Shown here piece after piece: positions 47,572-58,328 of a stretch of 64,000 bases of DNA (positions are counted from its first letter, which is position 1; every line of letters starts with the position of its first letter). The notes below the pieces were generated by a model. It saw nothing but the letters and a program-made list of their open reading frames with translations. It had not been told where the DNA came from and ran no database searches. The stretch is from Microthrixaceae bacterium (GTDB lineage: Bacteria > Actinomycetota > Acidimicrobiia > Acidimicrobiales > Microtrichaceae): NCBI GenBank assembly GCA_027493675.1, contig JAOSKI010000023.1:124001-188000 (forward strand), given 5' to 3'. Both the position numbers and the translations under genes were made by a program.

Positions 47572-47577
47572 ATCGTA
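47572..47577 (-). promoter_or_regulatory. Leaderless -10 box of divIVA
   Basis: TACGAT, 6 nt before the divIVA ATG at 47565. Confidence 0.5.
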
Positions 47578-47628
47578 ACGCGGTGCTCACGGCGATCGGG
47601 GCATCATCCCCGCGTGTTCGGACAGCGC

Positions 47629-47889
47629 TCAGACAGCGCTCGCGATGACACCCGAGATGATCTGGATGCCGATCAGCACTATCAGCGGGGACAGGTCCAG
47701 CGCCGCGCCGCCCAGGCGCAAGGGCGGCACGACACGACGGATCGGACCCAGGAGCCATTCGGTGCCAACGCGTAGGAATCCCCTGGTCGATTCGAGGAAC
47801 TCACCACCCGGAGGGAGCCAGGAGATGATGATCTGCGCGAGGATCAGGAAGAAGAGCACGTTGAGCGCGAGCAGCAGCAGACCGGCCAT
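47629..47889 (-). CDS. yggT: YggT-family membrane protein
   Basis: Small two-segment membrane protein: MAGLLLLALNVLFFLILAQIIISWLPPGG and LDLSPLIVLIGIQIISGVIASAV, with FLRVGTEWLLGPIRRVVPPLRLGG between them, the usual YggT layout (86 aa). Its role is not settled; in this gene order it lies between sepF and divIVA as in most actinobacteria. ATG 47889 would share a base with a sepF stop (TGATG) if sepF ends at 47889. In the printed sequence, however, sepF reads straight through into it. Confidence 0.88.
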   Translation of the reverse strand: MAGLLLLALNVLFFLILAQIIISWLPPGGEFLESTRGFLRVGTEWLLGPIRRVVPPLRLGGAALDLSPLIVLIGIQIISGVIASAV

Positions 47890-48473
47890 CAGTCTCCCGT
47901 TCTCACGTAGACGACCCTCGGCCAGCCGCCTGCGATCGGCCTCGGACACCTCGGCCCCTCGGGGTGTGAGAAGGAACACCTGGTCCGCGGCGCGTTCCAT
48001 CTCACCTTCCAGGCCGTAGCAGAGACCGCTTGCGAAGTCGATGAGCCGGCGTGAGAGCTCGCGTTCGACACCCTGCATGTTGATGATCACAGGCTGGACC
48101 TTCTTGAAGGCATCGGCTACGGCCTGGACATCGTCGAAGCGACTCGGGGAGACGACCTCGGGCTTGTTGGTCGTCGGCAACGGGCGAACCACACCACGCC
48201 GCCGCGCCTCGCGCGCTTCGGCGTCCTCGGGTGGGAGCACCAAGGGGGCTTCTTCGGGTTCTTCGCGCAGCATCCGCACACCACCGTCACCTCTGTCCCA
48301 GGAACCTCCCTCCGGTTCGGCATGCCTCGCAGGCCGCGCGGCGGAGGTTCGATGACATCGCCACGACCTTCGTAAGGGTCGTCGCTGTCATCGACGATGA
48401 TGTGGTTGTCGTCGTAGTACGGGTCCTCGCCCAGCCCGAGAAAATCGCGTGCGCTGTCCATCCATTTAGGCAT
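47889..48473 (-). CDS. sepF: Cell division protein SepF
   Basis: Membrane anchor of FtsZ in actinobacteria. MPKWMDSARDFLGLGEDPYYDD is the N-terminal amphipathic anchor, then an acidic linker. After a frame change near 48290, VVSPSRFDDVQAVADAFKKVQPVIINMQGVERELSRRLIDFASGLCYGLEGEMERAADQVFLLTP is the SepF core. The continuous frame has no stop before YggT. A one-base shift near 47928 ends it in ..VYVRTGD with a TGA overlapping the yggT ATG, which is more likely. ATG 48473, with GGAGG 13 nt upstream. Confidence 0.9.
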
Positions 48474-48559
48474 GCTGTGAACATCCTCCCGGGTCGGTGG
48501 CACAGCCAGATTCGTGCAGAGTGTAGGCGCTCAGCGCATTCGTACCGAGATGACGCGGA

Positions 48560-49232
48560 TCATCCCCGACGCGGGCCCAGCAGGGCGGTACCGATCCTCA
48601 CCATCGTCGCCCCCGCCCTGAGGGCGTCCTCGAGATCCCCCGACATCCCCATCGACACTTCTTGGAGCCCCAGCTCGGCGGCGGTCGCGGCAAGCCACGA
48701 GAACGCCTCCTGTGCTGCATCCGCCTGCGGAGCAGCCACGCCCATGAGCCCAGAGACCTCGAGGCCACAGTCCCGGGCGAAGGCCAGGAGTGCGCCGACG
48801 TCCCCGCGCTGCACTCCGCCACGCCCCTCGGTGCCGGCCAGATCCACCTGAATGAGGACCTTCGCACCCGGATCCCGTCGAGCCAGCTCACTCACCAGGG
48901 AGCGGCGGTCGATCGACTGCCAGAGATGCACGTGGCCTGCGAGCAGCCGCACCTTGTTGGACTGGAGGCGTCCCACGAAATGCCACCTTGCCCCGGGCAC
49001 GAGGTCCACCTTGGTCAGCATCTCCTGGGCATAGTTCTCCCCGAGGTCGACGAACCCAGCGGCCACCGCCGCAACCCGCCGCCTCCGGGGGATGACCCTT
49101 GGTGATCGCAACCACCCGCACATCGCGGTCGGTCACCGACGCAATCCGCTCACGCAGCTCGGTCCCGCGGCGGGACACATCTGCGCCGAGCCGTTCAACC
49201 AGGGCCTCGTCCAGTGTGGGCTCGCTCAGCAC
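48560..49232 (-). CDS. yggS: YggS-family PLP homeostasis protein
   Basis: PLP-binding protein with alanine-racemase-like fold (PLPBP). VVAITKGHP holds the PLP lysine; GFVDLGENYAQEMLTKVDL, ARWHFVGRLQSNKVRLLAGHV, VLIQVDLAGTEGRGGV, VSMGMSGDLEDALRAGATMVRIGTALLG follow. One frame change occurs at about 49090, shortly after the lysine. About 224 aa. GTG 49232 overlaps the pgeF stop. The neighbourhood (pgeF-yggS-sepF-yggT) is conserved across actinobacteria and Firmicutes. Confidence 0.93.
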
Positions 49233-49922
49233 CGAACCCACCAGATCGCGCCTACCTGACGCTCGGCGTCACCCGAGCGACGATGCGACCAGTGGGTCGC
49301 GGAGGTGGTGCAGTTGCCGGACTCGATCAGGGGATCTCCGCAACCCGCTCGGGTCATCGCCGAGCGGACCGCGCCGCGTAGATCCAGTGCAGGCGCACCG
49401 TCGGCTGTGTCAACACCGACCGCCGAGCCGAACGAGTCCGTCAGAGCTGCAAGGTCGCTTGCAGAGAACTCGTAGTTCGCGGCACTTATGCAGGGGCCGA
49501 GAAGCCAGTCGATCCTTTCCGCACCTAGTCGGCCCATGGCATCGACGGTCGAGTCCAGAACACCTCCGAGAAGGCCACGCCAGCCTGCATGTGCCGCACC
49601 CAGCACCACTCCGTCGCAGACCGCCGAGAACATGAGCACCGGAGCGCAGTCCGCAACCTGCACCGAGAGCACTGCGCCTGGACGCCGCGTGACGGCTGCG
49701 TCCGCGACCGCCCCCGCGGCCCCCTCCGGGTTCCTCGACGACCACGACGCCGTTGCCGTGGACCTGTTGCAGCCACGTCCACGGGTACGGTGCCACCGCT
49801 CTCCGACGCGGACCAAGGCTCCGCGTCTCGACCCCGCCGGCCATGTCACCGTCGCTGCGGTCGGTGAAGGCGGTGTGAACCACCGCTGTGTCACCGATGG
49901 GGAACTGCGCCCGCTCGGCCAC
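49226..49922 (-). CDS. pgeF: Peptidoglycan editing factor / laccase-domain protein
   Basis: YfiH/PgeF family copper- or zinc-binding protein that in E. coli removes mis-inserted L-Ser from peptidoglycan precursors. TWLQQVHGNGVVVVEEP, SVQVADCAPVLM, GAAHAGWRGLLGGVLDSTV (HAGWRG) and WLLGPCISAANYEFS are the metal-site motifs. One frame change occurs at about 49740. About 232 aa. GTG 49922 lies 8 nt after ftsZ. Confidence 0.92.
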
Positions 49923-49930
49923 CGCCGGTG

Positions 49931-51084
49931 CTACTTGAGGAACGACGGTACGTCGAAGTCGTCCTCCCCGAAAGCCTCGTCGTCGTCCTCAGGCCCGAAC
50001 ACATCTGAGATGACCGACGACTCCGGCGCGGAGGAGCCCCCATCCGACGCCGGACCCCTGGCGTCCTCGGCACGCGTCGTCCGTGGCGCCTTGGCGTCGT
50101 CCCAACGCTCGAATCCAGCCGCGATGACAGTGATGCGCACCTCGTCGCCGAGCTCGTCGTCGATCACGGCACCGAAGATGATGTTCGCCTCGGGATGCGC
50201 CACCTCGTGGATCACCGTAGCGGCCTCGTTCACCTCGAACAGGCCGAGATCGCTGCCACCTGAGATGTTGAGCAGGATCCCGCGTGCGCCATCGATGGCG
50301 GCCTCCAGCAACGGTGAGGAGATGGCGTACCTGGCTGCTTCCAGGGCACGGCCCTCACCCGAGGAGTACCCGACGCCCATCAGCGCGCTCCCAGCGTCGC
50401 TCATGATCATCCGCACATCGGCGAAGTCGGTGTTGATCAGGCCGGGGGTGGTGATCAGATCCGTGATCCCCTGCACGCCCTGAAGCAGCACCTCGTCGGC
50501 CATCTTGAACGCGTTGAGCACCGAGGTCTTGTCGTTCGCGACGCTCAGGAGACGGTCGTTGGGGATCACGATCTGCGTGTCGACCTTCTCCTTCAACCGC
50601 GTGATGCCCTGGTCGGCCTGCACCGCACGCCTACGGCCCTCGAAGTTGAACGGTCGGGTCACCACACCGATGGTGAGCGACCCCTGGTCCTTGGCGATCT
50701 CAGCCACCACCGGAGCGGAACCCGTGCCGGTACCGCCTCCCTCGCCCGCAGTGACGAACACCATGTCGGCACCGCAGAAGTACCTCCTCGATCTCGGCGA
50801 TGGTCCTCAGCCGCCTGCCGACCAACCTCCGGGTCGCTGCCGGCACCGAGCCCTCGGGTGAGGTCCCTGCCGATGTCGAGCTTGATGTCCGCATCCGACA
50901 TCAGCAGTGCCTGTGCGTCGGTGTTGATCGCGATGAACTCCACGCCCTTGAGGCCGGCGTCGATCATCCGGTTGACCGCGTTGCAGCCTCCTCCACCGAT
51001 GCCGACGACCTTTATCACTGCTAGGTAGTTCTGGGGATTCCTGGGCCATGCAGGTGCCTCTCGATTCGGATTGTGGGTGGACAC
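49931..51084 (-). CDS. ftsZ: Cell division protein FtsZ (frame-interrupted)
   Basis: Tubulin-like GTPase that forms the Z-ring. [38 protein letters not shown] is the N-terminal nucleotide site; [24 protein letters not shown] is the tubulin signature; [28 protein letters not shown] is the T7 to H10 region. Two frame changes occur between [10 protein letters not shown] and MVFVTAGEG (50760-50830). The tail [11 protein letters not shown] is the conserved C-terminal peptide that binds SepF and FtsW. About 384 aa. The GTG at 51084 lies 61 nt after ftsQ. Confidence 0.95.
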
Positions 51085-51145
51085 CTGAACCTCAGGTATC
51101 GCGTGAGGTTACGGCCGCGTGGCGATCCGTTCAACGTTGCCAAAC

Positions 51146-52227
51146 CTATTCCGCGGTGTCAGCCGGGGTGGGAATCGTACAACCAGCGGAGCGCAGGATC
51201 GTCACCCTGGTAGGCACCGAGACGTCGGCGCGCTCCAGGCAGCCCAACTCGACCGCACCCGAAAGGAGCGACTCCAGGGCTACGGCCTTCGCCGGCAGGT
51301 CCTCGGCATCGCCAAGCACGAGCTCGGCCTCCGCTGATCCTCCCGGCACGCGGGCGACGAGAGTGACCGCACCGGAGGCATCCACGCGCAGTTCCCTCAC
51401 CGCACCTGCTGTGAGGGGGCGGAGTTGCCCGAGCACCTTCCGGGAGATCTCCGCGTGCTGCCGCTCAACACCGTCCGGGCCCCGGACGCCGCGTACGAGG
51501 GATCCGCCGACACCACCGGAAGCCCTTCTGCGAGCGCGCCGACAGGGCCGAGGTCCTCTGCCTCGAGAACCACACCCGAGGTCGTCAACACGGAACGGCC
51601 GCCCTGGCGTGCGCCCTCGGGTGACCCGTGAGCGGTCTGCATGACCGCGAGCGGGCGGTGCGGTGTGACCGACACCGTCACCGTGTCGGGCCAACGCGCG
51701 TCGACGTCCGCATGCGCCACCCAGGGCAACGACTCCACGCGTCGGCGCACCTCGGAGGGACGCACGCCGAACATCGCCGTTCCGGAGACCAGTCCGGAGG
51801 CCTCGCGCACTGCGACCGCAGGTTCACCTTCGAGCCCCTGCACCGTGAGGTGATCCAGATCGACCAACGGTGAGAAGAGCGCCGCGACGACGAGCGTGCA
51901 GACCACCGCAACACCCACAGAGCCCCACCGGAGCAGCATCCGACGCCTTCGGGACCTCCGGTCCACCTGCTCACGACGCCGCGCGATCTTCGGGTGGACG
52001 TCGTTCGGTCTTGCCACCTCCGTGGCGGCAACGGTCTTACGCAGATCGATCGGACGCGCCCCGCGAACCAGGCCTCCGGGCGACCGGTGCCCGAGGAACG
52101 AGAACCGGGGCAGCCGAATACGGGGAAACGGGAACCGGGACGCCGCCTGCACCAGGGTACGCCGAGGGGGCCCCACCGGATCGGTCCTGATCGGCCGACG
52201 CGCCCTGGTGGCGGCTCCTGCACTCAC
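51146..52227 (-). CDS. ftsQ: Cell division protein FtsQ
   Basis: Bitopic divisome protein. A long basic cytoplasmic part (about 110 aa, many Arg and Pro) leads to one membrane segment (MLLRWGSVGVAVVCTLVVAALF). The POTRA domain follows (VDLDHLTVQGLEGEPAVAVREASGLVSGTAMF, VESLPWVAHADVDARWPDTVTVSVTPHRPLAV), then the beta domain. A frame change near 51490 leads to RKVLGQLRPLTAGAVRELRVDASGAVTL. GTG 52227 overlaps the murB stop (GTGA). About 360 aa. Confidence 0.9.
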
Positions 52228-53172
52228 GCCGGCCCACCTGTGGGGTAGGAGTCGAAGCCCACCATCACGGTCTCCGGCCTCAACACCACGCCGCTGTGCG
52301 CCTCGACACGCAGCGCCACCTCGTCCATGAGCGCTCTCCGTCGTCGGCCGAGCCACCGGGATCGGCCTGTATGAAGTTCGCATGCTTGGTCGATACCTCA
52401 GCGGTACCGATCCGCAGCCCCCTTGCACCCAGCGGCCTCGATCAGGCGACCCGCCGAGTCGTCCGGCGGGTTGGTGAACACCGAACCGGCGTTCTGCCCA
52501 CCGGGTTGGTTCTCCCGGCGCCACCGGACGATTCCCGAGACCATCTCGTTGCCGCGTTCGGCATCCCCTCGGCGCAGGGAAAGATCGACCCGGCTGACCA
52601 CATGGTGGGGCCGCAGGGCGGAGCCGCGGTAGGAGAACCTGAGCTGTGCGCTCGACATGATCCGAGTCTCGCCGGTGTTCAGGTCGTGCACGCGGACCCC
52701 CCATGTACGCATTCGGACATGTCGGATCCGTGGCCGCCGGCGTTCATCACGACTGCACCCCCATGGACCCCGGCACCCCGACGGCCCACTCGAACCCGGT
52801 GAGTCCCTCGGCAACCGTGCGTCGCGCCACCACTGGGAGGCTGGCCGCGGCACCCGCCCGAACCGTCACGCCGTCGACGTCGATGACCGTGAACGCCTCA
52901 CCAAGATGCAGGGCCACGCCGTCGAAACCGCCTTGCGCCACCAGCAGGTTCGACCCCCGGCCGATCACCACCGCCCGGCCGCCCAGACCTGCTCCAGCGA
53001 GGGCTGCTCACGGCGCGGGACAACTGCTCGTCGGAGCCGACCTCCACGTAGCGTCTCGCTGCCCACCGACCCGATACGTGCTCATCGGGGCGAGCGGCAC
53101 ATCGCGAAGCAGGTCACCTCCGAGGAACTCCAGCGCCGAATCCAGTGCCCCCAACCAGTCGGATCCGCTCAT
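52224..53172 (-). CDS. murB: UDP-N-acetylenolpyruvoylglucosamine reductase (frame-interrupted)
   Basis: FAD enzyme that makes UDP-MurNAc. [37 protein letters not shown] starts it. VVIGRGSNLLVAQGGFDG is the FAD motif, EGLTGFEWAVGVPGSMGG the loop, RFSYRGSAL and QPGGQNAGSVFTNP (catalytic Ser region) follow, and STKHANFIQADPGGSADDVRALMDEV ends it. Several frame changes occur (about 53065, 52985, 52750 and 52400). About 315 aa. The ATG at 53172 overlaps the murC stop (ATGA). Confidence 0.92.
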
Positions 53173-54603
53173 GACCCGCCGCTCCCTCGTGGGGATCCGC
53201 CACGCGCCTCCAGCACCACGTCACCGATGTCGCGGACATCCCCGGCACCCACCGTCATCAAGAGGTCGCCCTCACGCAGGATCCCCTCGAGCGCCCTCGC
53301 CACATCCCCCAAGGAAGGCGCCCACACCACCGCAGATGCGCCCTTGGAGCTGCCGCGGGTGGTCACCGCATCGTGGATAAGCTTGCCCGAGACACCTTCA
53401 CGCGGCGGTTCACCGGCCGGATAGATGTCGGTCAGCACCAGCACGTCGGCTGCGCCGAAGCGCTGAGCGAGCTCCGACCACAGCGCCTGGGTGGCGAGTA
53501 GCGGTGCGGCTGGAACACCACGACCAGGCGACCCTTGGCGGCCATGGAACCGGCCTCCAGCGCAGCGGCCACCTCGGTTGGCAGGTGGGCGTAGTCGTCG
53601 ACGACCTCCACCCCGGCGGCCGAGCCACGCCGGTCGAATCGGCGATGCACGCCGGTGTGGGCTTCCGAGCGCCTCGATGGCCGGCCCGAGGTCGAGCCCC
53701 AGTTCCGAGACGAGCGCCAGAGCCCCGGTCGCGTTTAGTGCGTTGTGCCGACCAGGCAGGCGCAGCCGGACCGGGTGGCGCCCCGCGGGTGACACCAGGT
53801 CGAAGCGCGACCAGCCCTCGTCGATGTGCAGGTCGCTCATCGCATAGTCCACGTCGCCGCTTTGCCATAGGTGACCCTGCGATCGCCGTCACGCGCCGCC
53901 TCGAGAAGAACCGCGGCGCCTGGATCATCCGCACAGAGCGCAACCGGCCCCCCGGTGCCATCCACGAGCTCCCCGAAGGCCCCCGACCAGGGGGTCCCAG
54001 TCACCCCAGTACTCGAGATGGTCCGCCTCGAGGTTGGTCACCACGGCACCCACGCGCGGGCCGGCCAAGAACGAACCGTCGCTCTCGTCGGCCTCGAGAA
54101 CCATCCAGGGACCGTCGTTGTACTCCGCGGCCGACCCCAGGGCGGGCACAGGTGCGCCGATGAGCCACGAGATCAGCGTCCCGGTCCCCCTGAGGGCCAC
54201 CGCGAGCATCGACGAGGTAGTGGTCTTGCCATGTGTACCCGTTACCGAGAGAAGCGGCTGGCGCGCCGCCATGGCAGGCAGGAGCTCCACGGCGAGACAA
54301 CACGGGCAACCCGGCAGCCAGCGCAGCTTCCACCTCGACGTTGTCGGCGGGCACGGCACTGCTCACCACCACGACCTCGGCGCCTCGAACGGCACGGGCA
54401 TCATGGCCGACCGCAACCTCGATTCCGGCACGTCTGAGCGCCTCCAGATTGGGGCTCTCGCTCGCATCGGAGCCGGTCACGTGGTGGCCCGCCCCTGCGA
54501 GCACCATGGCGATCGCGCTCATGCCGGCACCCCCCACCGCGACGGCGTGCACGCGTCTGGGTCGCGACAGGTCGAACAGGTCCATCTCGGGCTCAGCGGG
54601 CAT
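53169..54603 (-). CDS. murC: UDP-N-acetylmuramate-L-alanine ligase (frame-interrupted)
   Basis: Adds L-Ala to UDP-MurNAc. [28 protein letters not shown] binds [26 protein letters not shown] is the ATP P-loop, [11 protein letters not shown] and [22 protein letters not shown] mark the central domain, [19 protein letters not shown] the C-terminal motif. Many frame changes occur between 54260 and 53450, each between intact motifs. About 478 aa. ATG 54603 overlaps the murG end by 11 bp. Confidence 0.92.
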
Positions 54604-55728
54604 GTCGCTCCAACAGATCCGCGATCCTCACGGCAGCATCAGGATGCCCCATGGCGCGGGCGGCTTCAGCCATCGAATCGACTCTCGAGCGGTCCTCCAG
54701 CAGGCGATCCACCTCGACGGTGAGGCGATGCGCGTCGAAGTCCTCGTCGGCCACGACCACCGCCGCACCGACAGCGGTCAGCTCGGCGGCGTTCGCGCCT
54801 GGTGGTCTCGCGTGGCTATCGGCAGCGGCACCAGGATCGACAGGAACCCATCACGGTCAGCTCGGCCACCGTGGTGCCCCGGCACGACACACCACCGGGT
54901 CCGCCGCATCGAGGAGCAGGGCCATGCGGTCCTCGAAGCGCACGGGGTTGTAGTGGGGCCCGTCCGGGCGCACTGATCCCCCCACCGTCGCCGTCCTTTG
55001 GTCGGTCGGGCCAGTCCCGTGCGCCGATCACGTGGTGGACGACCAGGTCGCGGCGAGCGGACCACTGGCCGCGCACCGCCTCCGAGACCGCGGCGTTGAT
55101 CCGCCGTGCCCCGAGCGAACCGGCGAACACCGCGATGAGCGTGCCCCTGCATCGGCAGGCCGAGGGCCCTGCGTGCGCCGGCCGGATCGCGCTCGCGGCG
55201 CGGCCACGGATCTCGGGTCGTACCGGATTGCCGGTGACCACCTTGCGCGGCAGGTCCGTGGACTCGAAGGGCACAGCGCACACCCGTGCGAAGGGGGCCG
55301 CCAGGCGGTTCACTGCACCGGCACGGGCGTTCTGGTCCGCAACCACCATCGGAGCGCGCCAGATGACCGCACCGAGAGCGCAACCCAACGACGCGTATCC
55401 GCCCAGCACCAGCACCACCCTCGGGCGGGTGCGCCGCACGAGCTTCACAGCCGCTCGGACTCCCCTTGCCAGATCCCACACAGACCGGAGGTTCTGGACC
55501 GCTGAGGCGCCGCTGGATCCCGCGACCAGGCAACGACGTGAGCCCGAAGCCTGCTGCCGCCACGAGATCCACTTCGGGGCCACGGGTCGACCCGACGAAG
55601 TGGATCGCATCGCGGCCATGGCCCCGTTGGACCAGCTCCTCGGCGATCGACAGTCCCGGTAGGACGTGACCCGCGGTTCCACCGCCGGCAATCAGGATCG
55701 CACCGGCCGGCGGGACGACCTCATCCAC
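54593..55728 (-). CDS. murG: Lipid II synthase MurG (frame-interrupted)
   Basis: Membrane-associated GT28 glycosyltransferase that adds GlcNAc to lipid I. AILIAGGGTAGHVLPGLSIAEELVQRGH is the first glycine loop. VVLVLGGYASLGCALGAVIWRAPMVVADQNARAGAVNRL and IAVFAGSLGARRINAAVSEAV follow. After frame changes, CRAGATTVAELTVMG and VPLPIATRDHQ form the acceptor/donor region. The end [27 protein letters not shown] is read in a third frame. About 378 aa. GTG 55728 overlaps the ftsW stop by 8 bp. Confidence 0.92.
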
Positions 55729-56932
55729 GACGCGTCACCGGAGCTCGCCTGGCCACGCGTCCAGAGCGGGTCGCCGGGGTGTCCGACGAGATCGCCAGCA
55801 GCACGCCCACCCCCATCAGGGCCACGACCATCGCGGTTCCACCCGATGACACGAACGGCAGCGGAATCCCCTTGGTCGGAAGCGCACCGACCGCGACTCC
55901 TACGTTGACCAGGGCCTGGACCCCCAACCAGGTCGAGATGCCGAATGCGACGAGGCGACCGAACGGGTCCCGGCAACGTACTCCGATGGTGATTCCCGAT
56001 GCGACGACTGCAACCAACGCACCGATGATCGCCACGGTGCCGATGAGACCCAACTCCTCGCCGATCACAGCCAGGATGAAGTCGGTATGGGCCTCGGGAA
56101 GGAATCCCCACTTGGCCTTCGACGCACCGGGGCCCTGCCCCCACAGGCCACCGGAGGCGAAACCGATCTGCGACTGCTGGGCCTGCCAGGCTGCGCCGTC
56201 GGCATGATCCTCAGGGTTCAGGAACGCGAGCACCCGCTGCACCCTGAACCCCTCGAGTGCGGTCAGCGCCACCATCGCGACGCCCAACATCGCGGCACCC
56301 ACGGCGCCGACCTGGGCCATGGGAGCGCCCGCCAGGAACCACATGGTCACGAAGACGATCCCGAGCAACATGGTGGTTCCGAGATCGTCGCCCATCAACA
56401 CGAGACACACATGGGTGCGACAACCATCGCGGCACGCTTCAGGAGACCCCATTCACCAACTTCACGCCGGTTCACCACCAAGAAGCGCGCCAACCACAAC
56501 ACCAGTGCGAGCTTCGCCAGGTCCGAGGGCTGGAAGCCCAAGGGACCCACCCTCAACCAGCGCGACGCACCGTTCACGTCGTCGGCGATGGGCATACCGG
56601 GGATCGCCACCAGCAGAAGGCCGGCAAACGCGAGGATCAACACCAGCGGGGTCAGTCGGTCCCTCCAGACCCGCAACGGCACCCTGGATGCGCCATAGAG
56701 CAGTACCAGGCCGATTCCCATGAACATCAGGGTGCTTCAGCACCACCGACCAGGTGTGATGGGTCTCGCGCATGGCGGTGACCGACGAGGCCGAGTAGAC
56801 CATCACGGCGCCAAGGCCCAGCAACAGCCACATCGACCAGAGAAGAACGGTACGTTCGACGGGCCTGCGTTCGAGAGGTCTCCGCTCAGCGGATCCGCCT
56901 CGGGACGGCCGACGACCGGCGTGGTCAGGCAT
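55721..56932 (-). CDS. ftsW: Lipid II polymerase FtsW (frame-interrupted)
   Basis: SEDS-family septal peptidoglycan glycosyltransferase. WSMWLLLGLGAVMVYSASSVTAM is the first segment; NGASRWLRVGPLGFQPSDLAKLALVLWLARFL, LMGDDLGTTMLLGIVFVTMWFLAG, FLNPEDHADGAAWQAQQSQIGFASGGLWGQGPG and LPFVSSGGTAMVVALMGVGVLL are SEDS hallmarks, including the catalytic Asp loop. Frame changes occur near 56740 and 56420. About 403 aa. ATG 56932 overlaps the murD stop (8 bp). Confidence 0.93.
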
Positions 56933-58328
56933 CCGGATGCTCCTTGGCTTCCATCCGGCCGATGTGGCCGCGCACTGCGGCGCTGAAGTCATCTCCACGC
57001 TCGCCGTAGGAGCCGTACCAGTCGAACGAGGCGCATCCCGGTGAGAGCAGGACCACATCACCCCCGCGGGCCATCGAGACTGCCATCTGCACCGCCTCTG
57101 GCATGCTCTGCGCCACAGCACCCGGGAAGCGTCCCAAGGCATCGACCACCTCCGGGCCTGCCTCCCCGATCCCCACCACAGCCCTGAGGTTCGTCGCGGC
57201 ACCCATGACCGACAGGTCGATGCCCTTGTTCCGTCCACCGGCGATGAGAACGACGTGGTCGAAGCCCTCCAGTGCGGCCAGGGTCGCATGCGGTGTCGTG
57301 GCTTTGGAGTCGTCGAAGAAGCGGATCCCGTCCAGCTCACCGACCAACTCCACCCTGTGCGGCAGTCCCCTGAACTCCGTGGCGGCCCTCCGAATCCCTT
57401 CGGCGGTCGCACCGCCGAAGGATGCGGTGGCAGCAGCAGCGAGCACGTTGCGACGGTCGTGGGGCAGCCGGCTCCACAGTGCCGCTGTCTCCACCAGAGG
57501 GCCGTCAGGGCCGCGCAACCACCCGCCTGCCTCGTGGAAGTCCACCTCGTGACCACCCGCCGAGGGATCCAGGGCGAACGAGATCCTGCGGCCTGCGCCG
57601 GTTGTCTGCGCCATCTCGGAGCTCACCACGGGGTCCTCTGCGTTGAACACCGATGCGTCCCCGGTTCCCTGTTCGGCCCAGATGCGGGCCTTGGCTCGAC
57701 GATAGGAGTCGAGATCCAGGTGCACGTCCAGGTGGTCGGCAGAAGTTGAGCCAGGTTCCGACATGGGGTGCGAATCGAGCGCTGCGGGCGAGCCGGAACG
57801 AGGACGCCTCGACGACGAAGCACTCCGGAGCAGGATCATCGATCGCCGCCACCAGAGGCACCTCGAGGTTGCCCACCGCAGCGCACCGGACACCCGAATG
57901 CTCGAGCATGGATGCCACAAGGGTGACCACGGTGGTCTTGCCGTTCGTGCCGGTTACAGCAAGCAGGTCCCGGTCGTCCCACGCATCAGCGAGATCGAAC
58001 TCGCTGATGCACCGCACGCGAGCTGCTCGGCGAGCTCGAACACCGGATGCGTCTCGGGCAGGCCGGGAGCCGCCATGAATGCCCCGCTGAGCTCCAGGAG
58101 AGACGCCAGGTCCACACGATCGGGTCGGTGTCGGAACTCGCAGTGAAGCTCCTCGGCCAACGCCGCGGCCTGAGCACCGTCGCCGTCGTCGGTCATCGCG
58201 ATCGTGTGACCGCGCGCCACCAGGGCGCGCGCTGCTGCGGCGTTGGTCACTCCGAGCCCCACGAGCAACACCGTCTCCGGCACGGCCGTCATCGTCCGGA
58301 CCGCCTCATCGGCATCGCCGCCGATCAC
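56925..58328 (-). CDS. murD: UDP-MurNAc-L-Ala-D-Glu ligase (frame-interrupted)
   Basis: Adds D-Glu. VLLVGLGVTNAAAARALVARGHTIAMTDDG binds UDP, LLAVTGTNGKTTVVTLVASMLEHSG is the P-loop, FVVEASSFRLA, LDLDSYRRAKARIW, VELVGELDGIRFFDDSKATTPHATLAALEGF and VVLIAGGRNKGIDLS are family motifs, and GDVVLLSPGCASFDWYGSYGERGDDF ends it. Frame changes occur near 57990 and 57750. About 468 aa. GTG 58328 overlaps the mraY stop (GTGA). Confidence 0.93.
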
